A DNA stretch of 9,116 nucleotides from Schlesneria sp. (GTDB taxonomy: Bacteria > Planctomycetota > Planctomycetia > Planctomycetales > Planctomycetaceae). Of the stretch, positions 1-4,531 are shown in pieces (the stretch's first letter is position 1; every line of letters starts with the position of its first letter). The DNA lies in the NCBI GenBank assembly GCA_025353525.1, contig JANXOO010001345.1:1-9116 (forward strand). Reading direction: 5' to 3'. The notes below the pieces were generated by a model, which worked only from the letters and a program-made list of their open reading frames with translations, made no database searches and was not told the DNA's origin. A program made the position numbers and the translations under genes.

Positions 1-225
1 CAAAACTGCCGCCGCCCACAGGGGGGTGGATTAAACTCTTACGTATAGCAGTGTGCCGATAAAGTAGAATGTCCCCTTTGTTTTTTCCATGTCCATTTGG
101 TCATTGATTTTCTGCCGTTCGCCTAAATACCGACCTGTTCCAGGCGTTTGAGAGAAGATCCCTTACGAAAGATCGTGGTCCATCCACCCACACGACCAGC
201 GGCCATGTACCCGGCGAGAAGGAAT
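1..225. other. Leftmost spacer with no convincing gene
   Basis: This stretch follows the stop codon of the leftward cytochrome-type gene and runs to the window edge. I see no complete gene. Minus-strand frames cross it but overlap the end of the cytochrome gene in a different frame and have no recognisable domain. The notable sequence is AAAGTAGAATGTCCCCTTTG at 61-80, followed by a T-rich run. Read on the minus strand it gives GGGGACATTCTACTTT. That resembles short GGGGACA-type motifs that I recall from repeats near REP-associated transposases; this is memory only. No clear rho-independent terminator for the leftward gene is visible. Confidence 0.4.
61..85 (-). repeat. Possible dispersed GGGGACATTCT-type repeat fragment
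   Basis: On the minus strand this reads ACAAAGGGGACATTCTACTT (78-59), continuing toward ATCGGC. The pattern GGGGACA plus a short pyrimidine/purine tract is one I associate with repeats flanking Y1-type (REP-associated) transposases in several phyla. A related but not identical stretch (ATATTCCCTCTTTGTTTTTG, 9038-9057) lies near the other end of the window. No transposase is present here, so it would be a fragment or a stand-alone repeat. The assignment is inference with little support from within the window. Confidence 0.2.
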
Positions 226-1527
226 TTATTTTTTCCAATACACCGGAAGATCACTTTTCGTGTCGCGCAGAATTTCAACGATTGCCTGACGATCTTCCGC
301 GGAAAGATGATCATATTTAGCAGAGGTATCGTTACCGGAAAGAATGTCCCACAAGCGTCGCCAGATATAGTCGCGCGACACATCCGGAAGCCCATCGAAT
401 GCTTCCGAATAAACCAGAAAGCTGCAGGGGTACTTGAACAATCGCGTCACAAGATCCAGATCGCGTAATGATCGACCCTGTGCATCGTGAGGGCCAGTCT
501 TTGAGAATTGTTGCGAATAGTCAGAAGTCCCTTTGATCGGCTCGGCTATTTTCGCTTCACCCGCGAATAAAAGCGCTTCGACCAGTCGATCTCCATTGCT
601 TCTGATTCGACGGATAGTGCTCTCTGACTGAATTGCTTCGGGCTTGTTGAGCAGGCGATTCATCATGTCATCATAGTCTGTCGCCTGTCGCGCATCGAAA
701 CCCGCCTTCGTCAGGCGGTTATGCACCAGGACCTGATGCTCGAGAATCATCAGCGCTACGATGTCACTATGCGGTGACAGATATTTTTTAACATTCAGCC
801 GGTCACTCAGTTCGTTAACGTTCTGTCCAGCGGAGTTGTCGACGGGTTCCGAAACGACCTTCGACCGAATGATCAGGTTCCCAAGGTGTTTTTGAGAACC
901 GTGAGTCCCGGTGACATACCAGCCGCCCCACCGTTGATCGACAGGAGTGGTGTGATCGACTGATCGGCTTCCTGCAGAGAAGATTGGTTGACCAGCCTGA
1001 TCAACATACAGTGACCGAACAAGATGCCCCGGAATCCCCTCAGTACGAGACGAACTATGGCAAATCAGGCAATTGTCGGTTCGTCGCTCAAATCGGGGCT
1101 TTTCATTCTTTTGTTGATCGAGCGTGTAAAACACCGCCCCTGATTTGGCATCAACGGCAGAGATCTCGATGACATCACCTGCCTGACAATAGCCTACGTA
1201 AACATTCTCGTTGAAATAGACGGCTCGTGGCGTTCGCGGGTTGATACGGCGGACTTGCAGGCTGGTCTTTGAAAAAACGAACATCTGTGAATCGATCGAT
1301 ATGTCGAGTGCCTTCAGAACAGACGGGAGGTATCCGAACTCGTTCTGAAAGTCCAGTTCGACTTCTCCGCAATCAAGCCGTGCCTGAAGTCTGGAAATGC
1401 AATTCTCTGGTGAGGTGGCGCTATATGAAATCGGTGGCCGTTCAAAGTCGTCCTCCGCCCACAGACTGGACGCGGATATAAAAACCATTGCGCACAGAAT
1501 TTTTTGCAAAACGTTAGTGACATTCAT
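226..1527 (-). CDS. Secreted single-heme cytochrome c-domain protein
   Basis: The product is 433 residues from the ATG at 1527. That start is preferred over one 108 bases upstream because it is directly followed by a signal peptide (hydrophobic core about residues 9-21, likely cleavage after LWA at 24) and preceded by GGGGA at 1533-1537. The only heme-binding motif is CLICH at residues 153-157, so one c-type heme and a periplasmic location are expected. The region before it (about 30-145, including RAVYFNENVYVGY) and just after (GIPGHLVRSLY, RWGGWYVTGTHGSQKHLGN, about 164-217) match my memory of a family annotated as 'cytochrome c domain-containing' or hypothetical in planctomycetes, acidobacteria and verrucomicrobia. 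Candidate distal heme ligands include H253, H264, H269 and several Met. The C-terminal part (about 290-433) is helical-looking with no motif I know. The redox partner and substrate are unknown. It is read away from the MoxR cluster. Confidence 0.85.
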   Translation of the reverse strand: MNVTNVLQKILCAMVFISASSLWAEDDFERPPISYSATSPENCISRLQARLDCGEVELDFQNEFGYLPSVLKALDISIDSQMFVFSKTSLQVRRINPRTPRAVYFNENVYVGYCQAGDVIEISAVDAKSGAVFYTLDQQKNEKPRFERRTDNCLICHSSSRTEGIPGHLVRSLYVDQAGQPIFSAGSRSVDHTTPVDQRWGGWYVTGTHGSQKHLGNLIIRSKVVSEPVDNSAGQNVNELSDRLNVKKYLSPHSDIVALMILEHQVLVHNRLTKAGFDARQATDYDDMMNRLLNKPEAIQSESTIRRIRSNGDRLVEALLFAGEAKIAEPIKGTSDYSQQFSKTGPHDAQGRSLRDLDLVTRLFKYPCSFLVYSEAFDGLPDVSRDYIWRRLWDILSGNDTSAKYDHLSAEDRQAIVEILRDTKSDLPVYWKK

Positions 1528-1541
1528 ATTCGTCCCCACTG

Positions 1542-1553
1542 TCCGGATCCGGA
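1542..1553. promoter_or_regulatory. 12-bp perfect palindrome before the cytochrome gene
   Basis: TCCGGATCCGGA is a perfect palindrome just upstream of the ribosome-binding region of the cytochrome-domain gene (start at 1527). The position would suit an operator or an mRNA hairpin that affects translation. One or two perfect 12-bp palindromes are expected by chance in a window this size, so the claim is weak. Confidence 0.15.
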
Positions 1554-1680
1554 AATCAAAAACAGCGTCCAAAAGGGCGAATTCTGAATTTATCGGGATC
1601 GCAGGAACCTGGATTTCAATTGGCGGGTTGGTCACGATGACACTTGTGATATTGATGGCGGTATACAGTCAGGGCTTTCC

Positions 1681-1695
1681 CTTGAGATACTCAAG
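1681..1695 (-). terminator. Hairpin just after the small membrane protein gene
   Basis: CTTGAG and CTCAAG form a perfect 6-bp stem around a 3-base loop. It begins two bases past the TAA of the leftward membrane-protein gene. On the minus strand it is followed by GGGAAAGCC rather than a T-tract, so it is not a standard intrinsic terminator. It could stabilise the 3' end of the transcript or be chance. Confidence 0.3.
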
Positions 1696-1697
1696 AA

Positions 1698-2015
1698 TTA
1701 CGCATGGAGCATCAAGCTGAGCCCGATACTGATTGCAAGATGGACCAGAATGAAGATGCCGCTGATCAAGAACGATCGCTTGATTTCGACTCCGTACATT
1801 GATGAAAGGGCTGTGCCGAGCAGGCCGGCCGCAACCACTACGGCAGCGACAACTCCGGCCAGTCCAAGAATCTCCGCAAGAATATTTGCCAGAATTGCCA
1901 TTCCGACGGAGACGAGAAATGCCGTCACGATGGCACTGCTAAAGCCGATCTCTTCGTCACTCAATCCCTTCAGCAACAACGTCAGAACGATCGCGTCCAA
2001 AGCAAGCAGGAGCAT
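1698..2015 (-). CDS. Small multi-pass membrane protein, function unknown
   Basis: The product is 105 residues from the ATG at 2015, chosen because AGGAAA lies seven bases upstream (2023-2028). A GTG at 2048 would add 11 residues but has no Shine-Dalgarno sequence of its own. Almost the whole protein is hydrophobic. Roughly four membrane segments are apparent: the N-terminal LLLALDAIVLTLLL, then AIVTAFLVSVGMAILANI, then a Gly/Ala/Val-rich stretch around GVVAAVVVAAGLLG, and a C-terminal FILVHLAISIGLSLML. Short charged loops (KGLSDEEIG and EIKRS) separate them. I recognise no family and see no catalytic motif. It lies 170 bases upstream of the cytochrome-domain gene on the same strand, so co-transcription is possible but not shown. 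It is divergent from the MoxR cluster. Confidence 0.7.
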   Translation of the reverse strand: MLLLALDAIVLTLLLKGLSDEEIGFSSAIVTAFLVSVGMAILANILAEILGLAGVVAAVVVAAGLLGTALSSMYGVEIKRSFLISGIFILVHLAISIGLSLMLHA

Positions 2016-2022
2016 TAACAGG

Positions 2023-2028
2023 TTTCCT
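2023..2028 (-). promoter_or_regulatory. Shine-Dalgarno site that decides the membrane protein start
   Basis: On the minus strand this reads AGGAAA, seven bases before the ATG at 2015. It supports that internal ATG over the upstream GTG at 2048. Confidence 0.45.
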
Positions 2029-2044
2029 GTAAGTGGACCAGCCG

Positions 2045-2098
2045 TCACGAACTGGCAAAGCTGTTTGTAACAGAGATTTGCATTCTACCGACCTTCAT
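2045..2098 (-). CDS. Possible 17-residue leader ORF upstream of the membrane protein
   Basis: An ATG at 2098 is preceded by GAGAGG (2107-2112) at an ideal 8-base spacing. It opens a 17-residue frame, MKVGRMQISVTNSFASS, whose TGA (2047-2045) overlaps a GTG at 2048-2046 in a GTGA arrangement. That GTG is in frame with the small membrane protein. The layout would suit translational coupling of a longer, 116-residue form of that protein. No attenuator hairpin or codon run is evident and the peptide resembles nothing I know, so this is a candidate only. Confidence 0.2.
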   Translation of the reverse strand: MKVGRMQISVTNSFASS

Positions 2099-2230
2099 GT
2101 CTTGCGCCTCTCGAGTCTTCTGGAAATCAATTCGGATCCTTTTTTTCGCGCAATCCGTCTGGTATGACTATAGACTGATTGTCTCTGAGTGTCCTGGCGC
2201 GGGGTTTTGGTTTGTGGTGCGAGTCTGACC
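2099..2230. other. Divergent spacer, promoters not resolved
   Basis: This region separates the leftward membrane-protein gene and the rightward MoxR gene and should hold promoters for both. I looked for sigma70-like boxes. Weak -10-like strings occur (TATAGA at 2169-2174 on +, TAGAAT overlapping 2082-2087 on -), but neither has a convincing -35 partner at 16-18 bases. A T-tract lies at about 2140-2146. No operator-like palindrome stands out. Confidence 0.3.
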
Positions 2231-2237
2231 AGGGGGA
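2231..2237 (+). promoter_or_regulatory. Strong Shine-Dalgarno site of the MoxR gene
   Basis: AGGGGGA lies seven bases before the ATG at 2245. It decides the start against an upstream in-frame TTG at 2179, which has no such site and would add 22 residues outside the MoxR family's usual N-terminus. Confidence 0.6.
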
Positions 2238-2244
2238 ATGCTGC

Positions 2245-3273
2245 ATGGCGGAATCTTCGAGCCCAACGACGAAAACGAATCTGAGCGATGACGATGTCGG
2301 GGCAATCGATCGGTTGCGCGAGTTGTACGCTCGACTGCGGAAAGAGCTTTCTCGCGTCATCATCGGGCAGAATGATGTCATCGAGCGGCTGGCAATTTGC
2401 ATGTTTGCTCGTGGCCACGGGCTGCTGATGGGGGTTCCCGGTTTGGCCAAAACGCTGCTCGTCAGCAAAGTGGCTGAAACGATGTCTTTGAATTTCAGCC
2501 GCATTCAATTCACGCCCGACCTGATGCCGATGGACATTACCGGGACCGACATTCTGCAGGATGGTGCGGATGGACGGCGCGAGTTTCAGTTCATTCGCGG
2601 TCCGGTCTTTGCCAACATCGTTTTGGCAGACGAAATCAATCGTGCTCCGCCAAAGACACAGGCTGCGATGCTCGAGGCGATGCAAGAACAGAAAGTGACT
2701 GTCGTCGGAAAAACCTTTCGACTGGAATCGCCGTTTTTTGTGCTCGCGACCCAGAATCCCGTGGAACAGGAAGGGACCTATCCGCTTCCCGAAGCGCAAC
2801 TCGACCGGTTCATGTTTCTGATTGAACTCGATTATCCCTCGGAAGAGGAAGAAATCCTGATCGCGCGGACGACGACGGGCGAGGCATTGCCGGAACTGAA
2901 TCATCTGATGACGGCGGCGGAAATTATCGATCATCAGCATCTGGTGCGTCGAGTGCCGGTGCCCGATCACATTTACAAGTACGCGGCAAAGCTCGTACGC
3001 AAGACCCGACCGCACGGAGCGTCAGCTCCGGCGTGGATCAAACCGCTCGTCGCATGGGGGGCAGGTCCGCGCGCGGTCCAGTTCCTGATACTGGGTGCGA
3101 AAGCCCGTGCGGCACTGCACGGCAGTTACATGGTTCGGCTGGAGGATATTCACGAAGTCGCGGTGCCGGTATTGACGCATCGCGTCATCACGACGTTTGC
3201 CGCGCAGGCCGAAGGCCTGGATGCTAAGCAGATTGTCAAACGGTTGATTGGTGAAACGATTGAAGAAGCGTAA
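2245..3273 (+). CDS. MoxR-family AAA+ ATPase
   Basis: The product is 342 residues, the usual size for a MoxR ATPase (AAA_3 core plus AAA_lid_2). Visible motifs are: the N-terminal VIIGQNDVIERL region (about 38-49); Walker A GVPGLAKT at 63-70; Walker B IVLADEINRAPPKTQ with D129 and E130; sensor-1 ATQNPVEQEGTYPLPEAQ with N171; arginine finger LDRF with R188; and sensor-2/lid signature WGAGPRAVQFLI at about 271-280. All catalytic residues appear intact, so it should be an active cytosolic ring ATPase. MoxR enzymes are known to act as chaperones or remodelers for VWA-domain partners. The DUF58 gene starts 94 bases downstream, followed by two membrane VWA genes, which are the obvious clients or co-factors. 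The substrate cannot be read from the sequence. It is the first gene of the cluster. Confidence 0.95.
   Translation: MAESSSPTTKTNLSDDDVGAIDRLRELYARLRKELSRVIIGQNDVIERLAICMFARGHGLLMGVPGLAKTLLVSKVAETMSLNFSRIQFTPDLMPMDITGTDILQDGADGRREFQFIRGPVFANIVLADEINRAPPKTQAAMLEAMQEQKVTVVGKTFRLESPFFVLATQNPVEQEGTYPLPEAQLDRFMFLIELDYPSEEEEILIARTTTGEALPELNHLMTAAEIIDHQHLVRRVPVPDHIYKYAAKLVRKTRPHGASAPAWIKPLVAWGAGPRAVQFLILGAKARAALHGSYMVRLEDIHEVAVPVLTHRVITTFAAQAEGLDAKQIVKRLIGETIEEA
3015..3030. repeat. Perfect inverted repeat inside the MoxR gene
   Basis: CGGAGC-gtca-GCTCCG is a perfect 6-bp stem with a 4-base loop within the lid-coding part of the gene. The 13-mer GCGTCAGCTCCGG (3019-3031) recurs exactly at 8971-8983 in the 3' spacer hairpin. 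The encoded RPHGASAPAW has the usual length for MoxR proteins, so no insertion is evident. Confidence 0.35.
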
Positions 3274-3367
3274 CGCGATCAGGATTCTCGCGTTTGCGTT
3301 TCGGGGCACGTCCCGGCGTACGCGCGGGGATGCCAGGTCCGTGGTTCTCACTTGATGGAATTGGTGA

Positions 3368-4279
3368 ATGCTCGCTGATCGCCAGCCCCGCAGCTTTCTC
3401 GATCCCCAGGTCCTTTCGCGACTGGCGGGGGTACCGTTGTTTGCCCGGCGGCCGATGCAGGGGAATGTCTCGGGACGGCATGCCAGTCCGCACCGTGGTT
3501 CAAGCGTTGAGTTTGCTGAATATCGCAAATACGTTCCTGGCGATGACCTGCGACGCCTCGACTGGCGAGCGTATGGTCGCTCTGATCGGTTCTACGTCAA
3601 GGAGTTTGAGGCCGATACGAACCTGCGTTGCTGTTTTGTCGTCGATACCAGCGGTTCGATGAACTTCGGCTCGACCGGTGTGACGAAGATCGAATATGCG
3701 AGGCGGATTGCCGGAACACTCGGATATCTTGCCAGCCAGCAGGGCGATGCCGTGGGGCTTGCCTGCGTCGCGAAGGGAGTGGTTCAGAATCTGCCTCCGA
3801 AACGGAACGCGGCTCATCTGAGGCTGGTACTCGATCTGCTTGAAAAGGCACATCCGAAAGGAGAGACGCAACTCGCCGACGTGCTGCACGAACTGGCCGA
3901 GACGATTCGCCAGCGAGCGTTGATTATCATCCTGTCAGACCTGTTCATCGAACCGGAATTGTTGCGAGGGTGTTTTCAGCATCTGCGGTTTCGGCATCAC
4001 GATGCTGCGGTGTTTCATCTGCTTGATCCGCTGGAATTGAGTTTCAGTTTTCGGCGTCCGATGCGGTTCCTCGATATGGAAGGGGGGCCCGCGATCTTTG
4101 CCGAACCGAACGATATCGCTGATCGCTACGATCGGGCACTGCAGCAATACCTGAGCCAGTTGAAACAGGTGGTGCTCGAATCGGCAGTTGATTACCAGCG
4201 GATCAGTATCGACGAGAACTACGAACAGGCTCTCATCCGGTTTCTGGTGGGGCGAGCCCAGAGGAAAGGGATGCGATGA
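3368..4279 (+). CDS. Soluble DUF58 / VWA-like protein
   Basis: The product is 303 residues. The ATG at 3368 directly follows an in-frame TGA, so it is the first possible start in this frame; GGAA sits about seven bases upstream. The DUF58 core is clear at about 45-90 (EFAEYRKYVPGDDLRRLDWRAYGRSDRFYVKEFEADT, given here as family signature). The VWA strand follows with MIDAS motif DTSGS at 93-97; possible further metal-site residues are T167 and D191 (ILSDLF). Unlike many DUF58 proteins it has no membrane segments, so it is predicted cytosolic, where it could bind the MoxR ATPase encoded just upstream. Its TGA overlaps the next start in ATGA. The last codons (GMR-stop) belong to a 13-bp sequence repeated at the following gene junction. 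The biological role of the family is not established; co-occurrence with MoxR is. Confidence 0.92.
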   Translation: MLADRQPRSFLDPQVLSRLAGVPLFARRPMQGNVSGRHASPHRGSSVEFAEYRKYVPGDDLRRLDWRAYGRSDRFYVKEFEADTNLRCCFVVDTSGSMNFGSTGVTKIEYARRIAGTLGYLASQQGDAVGLACVAKGVVQNLPPKRNAAHLRLVLDLLEKAHPKGETQLADVLHELAETIRQRALIIILSDLFIEPELLRGCFQHLRFRHHDAAVFHLLDPLELSFSFRRPMRFLDMEGGPAIFAEPNDIADRYDRALQQYLSQLKQVVLESAVDYQRISIDENYEQALIRFLVGRAQRKGMR

Positions 4280-4280
4280 G
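4268..4280 (+). repeat. Gene-junction direct repeat, copy 1
   Basis: GGGATGCGATGAG spans the end of the DUF58 gene (Gly-Met-Arg-stop) and the overlapping start of the small ORF. It recurs exactly at 4519-4531, 251 bases away. Identity continues downstream apart from silent changes in the Ser and Phe codons after each ATG. Confidence 0.75.
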
Positions 4281-4530
4281 TTTTCCCTGGTCCGGGTTTG
4301 GATTGATTCTGGATTGCCTGAGTGGGACGTTCATGCTTCCCATGTTGGTGGTTACCGGAGATATTCTGAAGCGTAACCTGCGAGATATGCTAAAGCATCA
4401 CCTGCGGGATATGCTAAAGCATCACCTGCGAGATATGCTAAAGCATAACCTACGGGCGATGCTGGCGCATCACTTGCTGCTGCGGGGTGGTGGGGTGTTT
4501 TCGCATGACCTGGCTGGGGGGATGCGATGA
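4276..4530 (+). CDS. 84-residue repeat-containing ORF within the operon
   Basis: I do not recognise this protein. It starts in an ATGA overlap with the DUF58 gene, behind AGGAAAGGG (4262-4270), and ends in an ATGA overlap with the next gene. Residues about 8-26 are hydrophobic and could form one membrane segment. Residues 29-68 are five copies of an 8-residue unit: DILKRNLR, DMLKHHLR twice, DMLKHNLR and AMLAHHLL. These give a basic, His-rich and probably helical stretch; a Gly-rich tail ends GGMR. The frame is kept because each unit is 24 bp. Base use is more AT-rich in the array than in the neighbours. The first residues (MSFPW) resemble the next gene's MSFLQPW, suggesting an origin by duplication. 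Translation is plausible from the coupling signals. Alternatively it is a minisatellite insertion that stays open by chance. It is not an expected member of MoxR/DUF58/BatA clusters. Confidence 0.5.
   Translation: MSFPWSGFGLILDCLSGTFMLPMLVVTGDILKRNLRDMLKHHLRDMLKHHLRDMLKHNLRAMLAHHLLLRGGGVFSHDLAGGMR
4360..4479 (+). repeat. Five-copy 24-bp tandem repeat
   Basis: The units run 4360-4383, 4384-4407, 4408-4431, 4432-4455 and 4456-4479. The central form begins GATATGCTAAAGCATCACCT and ends GCGR. By my count, units 2 and 3 differ at one base, units 3 and 4 at three, units 1 and 2 at five, and unit 5 at seven from unit 2. So the middle copies are the youngest, as in slippage or unequal-crossover expansion. 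Units 2-4 contain the dyad ATGCT-AA-AGCAT. It is not a CRISPR array: there are no spacers. Confidence 0.9.
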
Positions 4531-4531
4531 G
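4519..4531 (+). repeat. Gene-junction direct repeat, copy 2
   Basis: This is the second exact copy of GGGATGCGATGAG, at the junction between the small ORF and the BatA-type gene. With the copy at 4268-4280 it brackets the small ORF exactly. It includes the stop/start overlap and part of the purine-rich ribosome-binding region (GGGGGG at 4516-4521). Confidence 0.75.

Noticed and set aside
123..395. 90-residue minus-strand frame overlapping the end of the cytochrome gene and extending 103 bases past it
   Set aside because: It overlaps a well-supported gene in another frame. The extension (MAAGRVGGWTTIF) hinted at a transposase remnant, but I could not match it to a family.
1528..1635. N-terminal extension of the cytochrome-domain protein by 36 residues
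   Set aside because: It would bury the signal peptide, whereas the ATG at 1527 starts right before it and has a GGGGA site upstream.
2163..2174. TATGAC/TATAGA as a -10 box for moxR
   Set aside because: No -35-like hexamer lies at 16-18 bases upstream, so it is not better than chance.
2179..2244. TTG start adding 22 residues to the MoxR protein
   Set aside because: The ATG at 2245 has a near-ideal AGGGGGA at seven bases and matches the usual family N-terminus.
2095..3015. 306-residue minus-strand frame opposite the MoxR gene
   Set aside because: It is antisense to a gene with all AAA+ motifs intact, its sequence is low in hydrophobic cores and rich in Arg/His/Gln, and it has no recognisable domain.
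3294..3662. Plus-strand frame starting in the moxR-DUF58 gap
   Set aside because: It overlaps the DUF58 start and MIDAS region in another frame, with no motif of its own.
4360..4479. CRISPR-like array
   Set aside because: The repeats are directly tandem with no spacers, diverge between copies, and no cas genes are present.
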